Positions 1 through 8,211 of a stretch of 33,693 nt of DNA are shown piece by piece. How positions within the stretch are numbered: position 1 is the stretch's first letter; every line of letters starts with the position of its first letter. Position numbers and translations under genes: made by a program. The notes beneath the pieces are model-generated. The model saw only the letters and a list, made by a program, of their open reading frames with translations. It made no database searches and was not told the origin of the DNA. The DNA comes from J038 sp034437535. GTDB lineage: Bacteria; Chloroflexota; Anaerolineae; Aggregatilineales; Phototrophicaceae. The stretch lies in NCBI GenBank assembly GCA_034437535.1, contig DAOTTZ010000187.1, forward strand, positions 1 through 33,693, read 5' to 3'.

Positions 1-91
1 ACCCGGATCCATCCCGAACCCGGAAGTTAAGCCCGCAAGCGCTGATAGTACTGCACCGGAGACGGTGTGGGAGGGTAAGCCGTCGCCAACG
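1..91 (+). rRNA. rrf: 5S ribosomal RNA, 3' portion (5' end outside window)
   Basis: The window opens inside a 5S rRNA gene. The conserved segment CCATCCCGAACCCGGAAGTTAAG is present in pieces from about position 9, followed by the helix IV/V region and the GGGAGGGTAAGCCGTCGCCAA tail typical of 5S 3' ends. The first 25-30 nt, which would pair with the 3' tail, are missing. The 3' end near 91 is estimated from the usual 5S length. A T6 run at 113-118 may mark the end of the rRNA transcript, but no convincing GC-rich stem precedes it. Confidence 0.9.
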
Positions 92-159
92 TCACTCTAC
101 TTCCTCAAGCCCTTTTTTGATTCCATACTTTTGATCTATACCAATAATTTTATATTTTG

Positions 160-188
160 TTTCTACAAAGATTATTCTCGCTTACAAT
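160..188 (+). promoter_or_regulatory. Weak candidate promoter for the S41 peptidase gene
   Basis: A TACAAT -10-like hexamer lies at 183-188, with TTTCTA at 160-165 and a 17-base spacer. The -35 match is poor (three of six). The 92-219 gap is AT-rich compared with its neighbours, as expected for a promoter region after an rRNA operon. Read-through from the rRNA operon is an alternative. Confidence 0.3.
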
Positions 189-219
189 AAGCAAAGTAAT
201 CGTAAAATAGGGCAGAGGT

Positions 220-2538
220 ATGCGGGTTCTACTTTGGTTTGCACTGCTGTTTTTCATTCAACCCCTGGCCGCACAGCAGGATGACGATCAAGGCGTTCAG
301 ACTATCACTGGTGAGGTCAATTATACGGTTGGTTTTCTGCAAGATTTTGGTGCGGGTGCGGTAACGGTCGCACTGGTTGACCTGGGAGATTACATCCGGC
401 AGAGCCAACGCGCCGACCGTCTACCGGATGCTACAGATCGGTTATCGTTGGATGAACAACATCTAGGGCAGGTCACGTCAAATCCGCTTCGGTCACCTTT
501 TCGGTATCGTATCAACCTGCCGATGATGCCCCCTGGTATGTTATACGATGTTGATCAAGACCAGACTGATGACCCTGGTATCGCTTTGATGCATGTCGCT
601 GTCTTTGTCGATATGTTCGGCGATCCATATTGGGACGACCGGCGAGAATATGCCGCCGGGTTTACGTCCACGCGCCGGTCGAATTTATTTGAGATGCGGC
701 ACGAGTTTATCGGCGGGCGTGTCCTGGTCTGGTCCCCGGATGCTGAACAGGGCTTTCCTGCTGGTTTTGGAGCTGATAATTTATTATTCACCGCAGATGA
801 CCCGATTCAAATCGTCTCACCAGGGTATACCGTCGTCAATATGGAGACCGAACCGTTTACATTTGACCGAACGCCAGAGGCCACCGTCACGTTATTTGAA
901 CAAGAGCAATCGCTTCAACCGGCGGATTACCGCTTGCTGAGTTATGATGAAGCATTTCAAGCCCTTATCAACCAGATGCGCCGGGAATATGCCTTTACAA
1001 CCTTAAAAGATGTCGATTGGGACGCGCTCTATGACGAATTTATGCCACGTTTTCAACAAGCAGAGTTAGATAATGATGGCCTGGCCTACGAGATGGCCTT
1101 GCAAGAATTCGCCTGGGCAATCCCGGATGGACATATTAACCTCACTGCGCCCCGCACCGATGCATTGTATCGTCAGCAAACCGACGGCGGCATCGGCCTG
1201 ACTATCCGTGAGGTAGAAGATGGCCGGGTCATCGTAAATTATCTCCTGGCAGATAGCCCGGCGGCACGAGCCGGGATCGTCCTGGGGGCGGAGGTTTTGA
1301 CGATCAATGGTCAAGCATTGGTTGACCGTTACAAGGCGGTTAATGTGTGGTCTGGGCCGTTTAGTACCGCACACAGCCGCCGCCTTCAGGAATTGCGGTA
1401 TGCGGTTCGCTTCCCGGTTGGGGAGGCGGTGACGATTACGTATCGTAATCCGGGCGAAGACCAACCGCAAACAGCCCGGATGATTGCCATCCCAGAGCGC
1501 ATGAGCTGGGATTATTCGTCTATTAATCGTGGAGCCGCACCACTGACCGCGCTCCCACTAGAATTTCAACTGCTCGACAATGGGTATGGATACGTGCGGG
1601 TAAACACCTTTGCGGATGATCCGCTTTTGCTTTTGCGGTTGTGGGAGTGGATGATTGATACGTTGAACGAAAGCTCTGCACCCGGCTTGATCCTGGATAT
1701 GCGTTGGAACAGCGGTGGCTACAACCTGTACAATCAGATGGCAAGTTATTTCTTTCGTGAGGAAATCGTCGTCGGTAATTCGGCGCGATATTATGATGGG
1801 CTGGACGATTTTTATGTTGATCCGGTACGGGAAGAACGCATCGTGCCGCCGCCGGATGGGCGTCATTATAGCGGTGAGATTGCTGTCCTGGTCAGCCCGG
1901 CCTGTTCGAGTGCTTGCGAATACTTCACTTATCTGCTTACGCTGGATGATCGCGCCGAAATCATCGGTCATTATCCTACCGATGGGCTGGGCGGGAGCAT
2001 CACGCCGGTTTTTATGCCAGATGACGTCTACTTCCAATTTACGGTGAGCCGGGCGTTAACCGCCGACGGTGACATTCGAATCGAAGGCACCGGGGTAGAA
2101 CCGACCCTGCGTGTGCCCGTAACGGAGGAAACCTTGTTTGCGACTGAAGACATCTTGCTCTCTGCCGCGTTGGATTATCTACAAAATGGTGAGCCGGGCG
2201 TGCTGGTTGATACAGGTGTGGTGACGGTCGGCACTGTGATTAATGGCGTCCTCTCCGTTGGTTCGCGTGATCGTTATGTGCTGGAACGAACCGATGCTGA
2301 CCCGATTGACATCATCCTGCGTGATGAGACCGGCACACTGGATACCGTGTTATATCTGTATCTGGAAGGGGAGGCTGACCCTATCCTGAGTAATGACGAT
2401 GACCCGTTGGGCGGTACGACAAATTCCGCTCTACGGGGGGTCGATCTACCGTCGGATCTGCGCTTGATCATTGAGGTTGCTGGCTTCCAGGATGCATCCG
2501 ACGGTGCTTACATATTAGAAATCCGGCCTGCGGAATAG
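220..2538 (+). CDS. Secreted S41-family serine peptidase with PDZ domain and C-terminal PPC domain
   Basis: The 772-residue product begins with a signal peptide (about residues 1-19, ending PLAAQQ), so it should act outside the membrane. A beta-rich N-terminal part (20-220) of unknown role comes first. A PDZ-like domain follows at about 320-405 (GIGLTIREVEDGRVIV, then DSPAARAG). The S41 TSPc core is at about 440-640, including LILDMRWNSGG and the nucleophile region SPACSSACEYF, with Ser564 the likely nucleophile by alignment with Prc/CtpA. Residues 665-772 resemble a bacterial pre-peptidase C-terminal domain. The Lys of the CtpA Ser/Lys dyad (GKG) aligns with Leu in DGLGGS, which suggests the tricorn-like S41 branch or altered catalysis. 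The ATG start is supported by the signal peptide, with AGGG/AGAGG upstream. The gene stands alone and converges with the EamA pair 20 bases downstream. Confidence 0.85.
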   Translation: MRVLLWFALLFFIQPLAAQQDDDQGVQTITGEVNYTVGFLQDFGAGAVTVALVDLGDYIRQSQRADRLPDATDRLSLDEQHLGQVTSNPLRSPFRYRINLPMMPPGMLYDVDQDQTDDPGIALMHVAVFVDMFGDPYWDDRREYAAGFTSTRRSNLFEMRHEFIGGRVLVWSPDAEQGFPAGFGADNLLFTADDPIQIVSPGYTVVNMETEPFTFDRTPEATVTLFEQEQSLQPADYRLLSYDEAFQALINQMRREYAFTTLKDVDWDALYDEFMPRFQQAELDNDGLAYEMALQEFAWAIPDGHINLTAPRTDALYRQQTDGGIGLTIREVEDGRVIVNYLLADSPAARAGIVLGAEVLTINGQALVDRYKAVNVWSGPFSTAHSRRLQELRYAVRFPVGEAVTITYRNPGEDQPQTARMIAIPERMSWDYSSINRGAAPLTALPLEFQLLDNGYGYVRVNTFADDPLLLLRLWEWMIDTLNESSAPGLILDMRWNSGGYNLYNQMASYFFREEIVVGNSARYYDGLDDFYVDPVREERIVPPPDGRHYSGEIAVLVSPACSSACEYFTYLLTLDDRAEIIGHYPTDGLGGSITPVFMPDDVYFQFTVSRALTADGDIRIEGTGVEPTLRVPVTEETLFATEDILLSAALDYLQNGEPGVLVDTGVVTVGTVINGVLSVGSRDRYVLERTDADPIDIILRDETGTLDTVLYLYLEGEADPILSNDDDPLGGTTNSALRGVDLPSDLRLIIEVAGFQDASDGAYILEIRPAE

Positions 2539-2558
2539 GCGCGTTGATGACAACCGGG

Positions 2559-3500
2559 CTACTGGTTCGGGAAACTCGTTTGCTGTCGAAGCCGTGTAAA
2601 AAGCCGTTGACCAAAATTTGCCAGCGCGACCCCGACCAGGATGACAACGGTACCCAGGATGATGCGTAGATCAATGATTTCATCCAGGAAGATGGCACCC
2701 AGGCCGAGCGCGATGACTGGCACGATGTATTGAGTCGTCGCCGCGACCGCCGCGCCTAATTCACGGATGACATAACGCATCACAACGGAAGGGACAACCG
2801 AGTGGATCAACGCCAGCACCAGAATCGCGATGACAGTATCAGAGTCGAAATCTGCCGGGTTGCTGAGGGTATTCCCGGCGATAGTGACATCGAACAACAC
2901 TAAAAGGCTACTGGTCACTGCGCTGGCGATGCTGGTGCCAGCAGCGACGATAAGTAGAGTCATACGGCGGTCGGCCAGGATATGATGGGTATAGACATTG
3001 CTGGTGGCAAAACTTAAAGCCGCGCCGACCAACATAAGTTGACCGAGCAGGCCACGCCCATCGAATGATTCGGCGGTGATGTTGCCACTGGCAAGGATCA
3101 CCGTACCGGCCAGCCCCGCCAGCGCACCGACCAGGCGCGTTGCCGTCAAGGAATCATCGCTCAGGGCGTAGTTGGCGATGATCGCTGTAAAGAGCGGATT
3201 CAAGGTGATGATGACGCCACTCAGCCCACTGCCAACGCCGAATTGCTGGGCCAGCGTGAGCAAGACAAACGGAATCGTATAATTGATGATCCCCAGGATG
3301 GTCAGTTGGCGAATCGCTTTAGGATCACCTGGCAGGCGGCCACCCGCCAGATACAGCGCGGCTGTCAGCAAAACCGATGCGATGATCTGGCGAACCGCCG
3401 TGAGTTCAAACGCGCTGACTTGTTCCGATGCGATGTTGACGAACAGAAAACCCGAACCGAAGATCAGGGTGATGCCCCAATAACTACCCCATCGCATCAT
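2559..3500 (-). CDS. EamA (DMT superfamily) transporter, downstream copy
   Basis: The 313-residue protein is almost entirely hydrophobic, with about ten membrane helices arranged as two EamA repeats. Typical DMT features are visible: the N-terminal GSGFLFVNIASEQVSAFELTAVR segment (helix 1 plus loop) and, in the second half, ALIHSVVPSVVMRYVIRELGAAVAATTQYIVPVIALGLG. Members export small metabolites such as amino acids or purine derivatives by proton exchange; the substrate cannot be read from sequence. Its ATG overlaps the stop of the upstream EamA gene by four bases (ATGA, 3497-3500), so translation is probably coupled. The two proteins may form a heteromer, or simply be diverged tandem copies. 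Confidence 0.88.
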   Translation of the reverse strand: MMRWGSYWGITLIFGSGFLFVNIASEQVSAFELTAVRQIIASVLLTAALYLAGGRLPGDPKAIRQLTILGIINYTIPFVLLTLAQQFGVGSGLSGVIITLNPLFTAIIANYALSDDSLTATRLVGALAGLAGTVILASGNITAESFDGRGLLGQLMLVGAALSFATSNVYTHHILADRRMTLLIVAAGTSIASAVTSSLLVLFDVTIAGNTLSNPADFDSDTVIAILVLALIHSVVPSVVMRYVIRELGAAVAATTQYIVPVIALGLGAIFLDEIIDLRIILGTVVILVGVALANFGQRLFTRLRQQTSFPNQ

Positions 3501-4444
3501 GAAGTGACAGATACCTCTGAGCGTCGTTTCATCAGTGCGCGGATGTCTTTAACCCGTAGGTTAATCAGTCCGATCCCGGCGAAGATGAAGGCCGCGCCGA
3601 GCAACATTGCCCCGGTGATGACCTCATCAAGCACCAGCCAGCCCAGGAGCAAGCCGACGACTGGCACAACATATGTGACCATCGACGCCCGGAACGCGCC
3701 TAATTGCTGGATGATGTAATAGAAGAACATGTAGGCGATATAGGTGTTGATGAACCCTAATCCGAACGCGGCAAATAGCGAACGGTTGGAGAGGGTGGTC
3801 AGATCAACAGCGGCCCTACCACCCAATAACGGCTCTAACACCATGAAGACAACCGAGCAAGCCGCCGCCGCGATGAATGTGCTTGCGCTGACGACCAGCG
3901 GCGGAATATCCCGGTTGATGACTTTGCGGCTGTAGGTGATGAAGATCGCGTAGAACAGGGACGCGCCGACGATTGCCAGTTGGCCCAGTAGAATCGGCCA
4001 ATCAATCTGATTGTTGTTGATCGAGCCGCTGGATAACACTATCACGCCGGAGAAGCCGATGATTAACCCGCTGACTTTCTTCCGCGTGATTCGTTCATCG
4101 GCAAAGGCGAAGTGGGCGATAACCAGGGTAAACAAAGAGGCGGTCGCCTGCAAGACCGCCGCCATGCCGCTACTGATCGTCTGTTCGCCCAGGGAGATCA
4201 ACGTGTAGGGGATCGCCGCGTTGCCGATGCCGATGATAATCATCGCCCGTATCGTCGGCCAATCAGTCGGCAGGCGGCGTCCAGTCGCGTAGAGCGTTAT
4301 CGTCAGGAAGATCGCGGCGGTACTGGTACGAATAAAGACCAGTTGGGTCGCCGGGATGTCTTCCACACCGATGCGAATGAGCAAAAAAGAAGCCCCCCAG
4401 ATGAGGCCCACGATCCAGAATGAGATCCAGGCGGCTTTGTTCAC
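3497..4444 (-). CDS. EamA (DMT superfamily) transporter, upstream copy
   Basis: This is a 315-residue, ten-helix DMT-family permease with two EamA repeats. Family motifs include WGASFLLIRIGVEDIPATQLVFIRT at the N terminus, in pieces, and LGAFRASMVTYVVPVVGLLLGW in the second repeat. The start is GTG at 4444, with AAGGGG five bases upstream; the nearby ATG at 4446 is out of frame and hits a stop at once. It is the first gene of a two-gene operon with the next EamA gene and has its own promoter at 4479-4507. The C terminus is short and basic (KDIRALMKRRS), consistent with the positive-inside rule. Substrate unknown. Confidence 0.88.
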   Translation of the reverse strand: MNKAAWISFWIVGLIWGASFLLIRIGVEDIPATQLVFIRTSTAAIFLTITLYATGRRLPTDWPTIRAMIIIGIGNAAIPYTLISLGEQTISSGMAAVLQATASLFTLVIAHFAFADERITRKKVSGLIIGFSGVIVLSSGSINNNQIDWPILLGQLAIVGASLFYAIFITYSRKVINRDIPPLVVSASTFIAAAACSVVFMVLEPLLGGRAAVDLTTLSNRSLFAAFGLGFINTYIAYMFFYYIIQQLGAFRASMVTYVVPVVGLLLGWLVLDEVITGAMLLGAAFIFAGIGLINLRVKDIRALMKRRSEVSVTS

Positions 4445-4478
4445 ATCGACCCCTTACACTTGAGTAGGAAACGGTCAA

Positions 4479-4507
4479 ATCGTAAAGCAAGCCGGTGGGA
4501 ATGTCAA
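4479..4507 (-). promoter_or_regulatory. Sigma-70-type promoter for the EamA operon
   Basis: On the minus strand, a perfect TTGACA (4507-4502) is followed by a 17-base spacer and TACGAT (4484-4479; four of six matches to TATAAT). The predicted transcription start, near 4472, gives a leader of about 28 nt to the GTG at 4444. The site lies in the 82-base gap after the PaaK-like gene. The same stretch can form a short CCGGT/ACCGG hairpin that could help end the preceding operon. Confidence 0.6.
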
Positions 4508-4526
4508 ACCGGATGGACTGCCTTGG

Positions 4527-5732
4527 TTACTCCCAGGTGCGCTCGTCTTTTACCGTGCGCTCACCCGAGGCAATGCCGCCGGAAGCGACAAATGTTACGG
4601 TGTCAATCGTCAGCCGGACGGCGGTTTTCGCCAGGGCCTTCAGTTGTTCGCCCAGTTCGGCATCGTCGGTGCCGTCCTGCAACTCGACGCGCAGTTCAAC
4701 GTTATCGCGGTTTTCTGGCCGGGTGATAACAGCCTGTAATGCTTTAATCTGTGGAAATTGAGTCTTGGCGGCCAGCAGTTGATTCGGGTGCAAGAACATC
4801 CCACGTACTTTAATCGCGTCACCACTCCGCCCGAACAGGCCGAGTAGTTGCTGACCATCACATTGTGGCTCTGCCGCTACCGCACCCAGGTCACCGGTGC
4901 CGAAGCGAACTAACGGATACGCCTTGTTGAACGTAGTCACCACGATTTCGCCGGTCTCGCCATCGGGGACGGTTTCCCCGGTCTCCGGGTCGATGATTTC
5001 CAGGTAGTGGGTATCCAGGATGCAAAAGCCCTGAACCCCGGCTTGCGTGTAACCGAGCAGGCCTAGATCTGCCGTGCCATAGGCAGAGGTGGTCTTCATG
5101 CCGTATTCCCCTTCAAATCGTGCTTGTTGCGAGGGGGTGTAAGGTTCCGCGCTGAAGAGGGCTTTCTTAATCGGCACTTGATCCTTGGGGATGCCCATAT
5201 CATCGCATTTATCCAGGATAGTCATCAGGTAACTGGGTTGGCCGACAAATCCGCTGGCACCTAATGCCTGCATCATCATAATTTGTAATTCGGTATTTCC
5301 TGGCCCGGACGGAATGACCGTCGCGCCACAGCCACGCAGAGCTTCATCCAGGAGCAGGCCCGCCGGGGTGAGGTGGTAGGCGAAAGTATTTAACACGCGA
5401 TCCCCTGCGCCAAAGCCGACGTACTTAAAGGCTTCTAACGCGCCTTCGGCGTCCGGGTTCGGCGGTTGTGGGTCATAAATTGGCCCTGGTGAGATGTAAA
5501 TGCGCGGCAAAGTATCCGGGTCTACCGCCAGGAACCCGCCAAAGGGTGGGTTAGCCTGGTGCATGGCGATCAGTTCGTCCTTCCGGGTAATTGGGAGCTT
5601 GGTGAGATCTGCAACGCTCTGCACATCCTCCGGCTTGACGTTAGCATCATCCATAATCGATTGAATCGCCGGTGCTTTGGTGTAAGCGTGGGCGATGAGA
5701 TCGCGGATGCGTTGATCGAAGTTAGTTGCCAA
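4527..5732 (-). CDS. PaaK-like (phenylacetate-CoA ligase family) AMP-binding enzyme with altered core motifs
   Basis: The product is about 401 residues and resembles phenylacetate-CoA ligases, which activate carboxylates as acyl-AMP and then as CoA thioesters in the cytoplasm. Visible motifs are SAYGTADLG (A5-like), VRFGTGDLG (A7-like, about 275) and GRSGDAIKVRGMFLHPNQL (A8-like, about 301-319). The usual Ser/Thr/Gly-rich ATP loop is absent; the matching place reads ISPGPIYDP (80-88). The C-terminal A10 lysine is also not evident (GGIASGERTVKDER). Activity may therefore be modified or lost. The reading frame is open upstream to 5960, but that part overlaps livF. A TTG at 5732 with AAGGAG seven bases before it is the best start. 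It is the last gene of the LIV/ligase operon, 31 bases after livF. Confidence 0.75.
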   Translation of the reverse strand: MATNFDQRIRDLIAHAYTKAPAIQSIMDDANVKPEDVQSVADLTKLPITRKDELIAMHQANPPFGGFLAVDPDTLPRIYISPGPIYDPQPPNPDAEGALEAFKYVGFGAGDRVLNTFAYHLTPAGLLLDEALRGCGATVIPSGPGNTELQIMMMQALGASGFVGQPSYLMTILDKCDDMGIPKDQVPIKKALFSAEPYTPSQQARFEGEYGMKTTSAYGTADLGLLGYTQAGVQGFCILDTHYLEIIDPETGETVPDGETGEIVVTTFNKAYPLVRFGTGDLGAVAAEPQCDGQQLLGLFGRSGDAIKVRGMFLHPNQLLAAKTQFPQIKALQAVITRPENRDNVELRVELQDGTDDAELGEQLKALAKTAVRLTIDTVTFVASGGIASGERTVKDERTWE

Positions 5733-5763
5733 AAGACTACTCCTTAATGAATGTCTGTGTGTT

Positions 5764-6558
5764 TTAACCGAGCCAGCGTTTACGCCGCTTGTAGTGTTTG
5801 ACGTCCTTGTAACTTTTACGTTCGCCGGAGGTATTGAGGCCGAGATAGAATTCTTTGATGTCTTCGTTCTCGCGTAACTGAGCCGCCGGGCCATCCAGCA
5901 CGATGCGGCCATTTTCCATGACGTAACCATAATCTGCCAGTTCGAGCGCGGCACGGGCATTTTGCTCTACGATGAGCACCGAGAGATCATTATTTTCTTT
6001 AATATCCTGGATGATACGGAAGATCTCTTTGACCAGCATGGGCGCAAGACCGAGCGAGGGTTCGTCCAGCATCAGTAACTTGGGGTGGCCCATCAAGGCG
6101 CGGCCAATGACGAGCATCTGACCTTCCCCGCCGGAAAGATAACCGCTGACGCGCTTCCGCATATCCTTAAGCCGGGGGAAGAACTCGTAGACCATTTCAA
6201 TGTCGTCCTTGAAATGGCGTCCTCCATTATAGGACATCGCGCCAGTATGTAGATTTTCTTCAACGGTAAGATGTTGAAATAACGGGCGACCTTCGATGAC
6301 CTGGATGATACCATCGCGCACGATGTCTTCGGCGGACTTTTGATCGATACTTTCCCCCTGCCAGGTGATGTTCCCGCGTGAGATCTCGCCCAGTTCTTCT
6401 TTCAGCAGGCCGCTGATGGCCTTAAGTGTGGTTGATTTCCCGGCACCATTCGGCCCAAGCAGGGCGACGACTTGACCGGGTTCAACCTGGAATGAGACAC
6501 CACGCAAAACCAGAATTACGCTATTATAAATGACTTCAATATTATTGACACTCAGCAT
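5764..6558 (-). CDS. livF: LIV-type ABC transporter ATP-binding protein (LivF)
   Basis: This 264-residue ATPase is one of the two cytoplasmic motor subunits of a branched-chain amino acid/amide-type importer. It has Walker A GPNGAGKST (35-43), the ABC signature LSGGEGQ (141-147), Walker B LLMLDEP (161-167) followed by SLGLAPM, and the switch His position replaced by Gln in VEQN, which is typical of LivF. The C terminus carries a strongly basic extension (YKDVKHYKRRKRWLG) beyond the usual LivF end, which could contact membrane lipids or a partner. Only a weak ribosome site precedes the ATG. It is the sixth gene in the operon, separated from livK by a strong hairpin. Confidence 0.92.
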   Translation of the reverse strand: MLSVNNIEVIYNSVILVLRGVSFQVEPGQVVALLGPNGAGKSTTLKAISGLLKEELGEISRGNITWQGESIDQKSAEDIVRDGIIQVIEGRPLFQHLTVEENLHTGAMSYNGGRHFKDDIEMVYEFFPRLKDMRKRVSGYLSGGEGQMLVIGRALMGHPKLLMLDEPSLGLAPMLVKEIFRIIQDIKENNDLSVLIVEQNARAALELADYGYVMENGRIVLDGPAAQLRENEDIKEFYLGLNTSGERKSYKDVKHYKRRKRWLG

Positions 6559-6587
6559 AAGTAACTATCCGATACCTATTGGTCGAA

Positions 6588-6613
6588 CGGGGTGGTGTGT
6601 TACCACCACCCCG
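6588..6613 (-). other. Strong RNA hairpin in the livK-livF gap
   Basis: The gap holds a perfect 10-bp inverted repeat (CGGGGTGGTG at 6588-6597, CACCACCCCG at 6604-6613) with a six-base loop. It starts 11 bases after the livK stop codon on the transcribed strand and is not followed by a U run, so it looks more like an mRNA stabiliser or partial terminator than a full intrinsic terminator. It could raise livK levels relative to livF and the last ligase gene. Confidence 0.65.
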
Positions 6614-6624
6614 AAGAAAACGAT

Positions 6625-8067
6625 CTAGCCTTCGTCTTCAGACTCTTCTTCCATGTCTTCTTCCATGTCCATGTCACCCATTGCTTCCGTCAGGATACCG
6701 ACGGTATCCGGCACGGCGGCAAACCCTTCTTCGGGGAAGAGTTGCTCAACAGCGGGCGGCCCGGTCAGTTCGGCACTTTCAAAGGTGAAGCGCACGATAC
6801 GGTTTTCCGTCACGGAGCGAGTCGCGCCGTCGAAGAAGTTCTGCTCGTACAGACCAAGTGGAGAATAGACCATCGTCTCGATGACTTCGCGCATTACCGG
6901 GCCGTCGATAGCTTCCAGGATCTCTGCGCCACTTTCCAGGCCTTCTTCTGCCGCGACGCCATTAGCGGCCAGGGTGTACATCTCGACATAGGTATCCACC
7001 AGCGACCAGCCCAGGATGTAGGAGATGTTGATGGTCTGGATGCCACGCTCGTTAGCGGCGGCTTGCTCCAGCAGGAGCTGGATGCCTGGTTGGTCTGTAT
7101 CAGAGTACCAGTAGAACGGCAAGGAACCGTACATGCCATCAATCACCGGCAGGCCGTCCGACGCACGGAGCGAACCCGCAGAGAGCAGGGCGGCGGAGGT
7201 ATCCATACCCCAGTTAACGCTTGCCAGTTCCAGTTCTTCGCTGAAGCCGATCAGTTCGATGGCTTCCGCAACACGAACCGGGCCACTTGCCAGCGCGTTG
7301 ACGTAGATGATGGTTGCGCCAGCATTGATGTGATTTTCCACCAGCGGGGCGACTGAGGTCGCGTCAGCGGTTGGCAGGAAGGTCTGTGCTTCGTCGATGA
7401 CTTCCACGCCAGCCGATTCGCAGTATTCCACCGCGCTATCGGTGAAGGCCGCCAGGCCGAAAGCCGCCACCGGGCCACCCCAACCCATGTAACCAATTAC
7501 TGGCTCTGGGAAGGTATCCGGGTTGGCCGCGACGTAATCGCAGAACATGGCGAATTGATCCGCATAGAGCGGGTTTGTAGCGTAGATCCAGCCCGGATCA
7601 TCGGCATTTTCGCCGTACAGACCAGGGATCGACCCGGCACTGATGATGACCGGCAGTTCGTCTTCGATGACGGTCGGGCGAAGCAGTTCGCTATCTGCGG
7701 ACGAATACAGAACCAGCAGGTCGGGGTCATCTGCGGCTAACTGGCCGTAACCTTCTGAGGTACGGTTCGGGTCGCCACCGGTATCAAAGTTTTGCTGGTC
7801 AAAGGTCGCACCGCAGACGCCGCCGCGTGCGTTGTAGTAGTTAATTGCGTCTTCGATCCCGGCCAGGAGCGGCAGGGTAATCGGCGAATAACCCGGACTG
7901 CTGATGTCGCCCAGGTGGAAGATGGTTACTTCTTCGCCACTGAGATCAACTTCGCACTCGGTATGGCTGATGAAATCCGGCAGAGCCATTTCTTCATCAT
8001 CCTGGGCCGCCGCTGGCACGACTGCCACCATCAACGCCAGGATCAATAAAAATGCTAATTTGCGCAT
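6625..8067 (-). CDS. livK: LIV-type ABC transporter substrate-binding protein (periplasmic-binding fold type I)
   Basis: The 480-residue product has a clear signal peptide (MRKLAFLLILALMVAVVPAAA) followed by an acidic mature start (QDDEEM). The rest resembles Peripla_BP_5/6 receptors: VTIFHLGDISSPGYSPITLPLLAG, GGVCGATFDQQNFDTGGDPNRT and LVLYSSADSELLRPTV are family-like. It should capture the ligand outside the membrane and deliver it to LivHM. There is no lipobox cysteine at the cleavage region and no C-terminal anchor, and the protein ends in a Glu/Asp-rich tail (EEDMEEESEDEG). ATG at 8067 is preferred over upstream in-frame codons because it begins the signal peptide and has GAGAGG ahead of it. 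The gene is flanked by hairpins on both sides. Confidence 0.9.
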   Translation of the reverse strand: MRKLAFLLILALMVAVVPAAAQDDEEMALPDFISHTECEVDLSGEEVTIFHLGDISSPGYSPITLPLLAGIEDAINYYNARGGVCGATFDQQNFDTGGDPNRTSEGYGQLAADDPDLLVLYSSADSELLRPTVIEDELPVIISAGSIPGLYGENADDPGWIYATNPLYADQFAMFCDYVAANPDTFPEPVIGYMGWGGPVAAFGLAAFTDSAVEYCESAGVEVIDEAQTFLPTADATSVAPLVENHINAGATIIYVNALASGPVRVAEAIELIGFSEELELASVNWGMDTSAALLSAGSLRASDGLPVIDGMYGSLPFYWYSDTDQPGIQLLLEQAAANERGIQTINISYILGWSLVDTYVEMYTLAANGVAAEEGLESGAEILEAIDGPVMREVIETMVYSPLGLYEQNFFDGATRSVTENRIVRFTFESAELTGPPAVEQLFPEEGFAAVPDTVGILTEAMGDMDMEEDMEEESEDEG

Positions 8068-8177
8068 ATCGAAACATCCTCTCTCAAATTCTAATGAACA
8101 CCATTTAATTTGTGTTACGTTTGATAACCTACTGTCTTGCGTCAAACCTCCTTATTGCTCATGTCGTTCAGTTGGTT

Positions 8178-8211
8178 ATCCGCCCACTCGTTAATATGAG
8201 TATGGGCGGAT
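8178..8211 (-). other. RNA hairpin at the livM 3' end, upstream of livK
   Basis: A perfect 9-bp inverted repeat (ATCCGCCCA at 8178-8186, TGGGCGGAT at 8203-8211) encloses a 16-base loop and contains the livM stop codon. No U run follows on the transcribed (minus) strand; four T follow only on the plus strand. About 110 bases separate it from the livK start, long enough to hold an internal promoter. I see only a weak TAGAAT -10-like hexamer there. Confidence 0.6.

Noticed and set aside
92..219. tRNA or other RNA gene after the 5S rRNA
   Set aside because: No cloverleaf pattern or conserved tRNA arms; only an AT-rich spacer with a T6 run.
2552..2567. Terminator between the S41 peptidase and EamA genes
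   Set aside because: AACCGG/CTGGTT forms a 6-bp stem with a G-U pair, but no T run follows on either strand.
5733..5960. N-terminal extension of the PaaK-like ligase up to 5960
   Set aside because: It overlaps the end of livF in another frame, has Ser/Thr/Arg-rich shadow sequence, and a TTG with a strong ribosome site at 5732 fits the family start.
6592..7356. Open frame of 254 codons on the plus strand inside livK
   Set aside because: It is antisense to a well-supported binding protein, with composition explained by the reverse frame.
8068..8145. N-terminal extension of livK from a TTG at 8145
   Set aside because: An AAGGAGG is present but only one base from that TTG, and the extension would bury the signal peptide.
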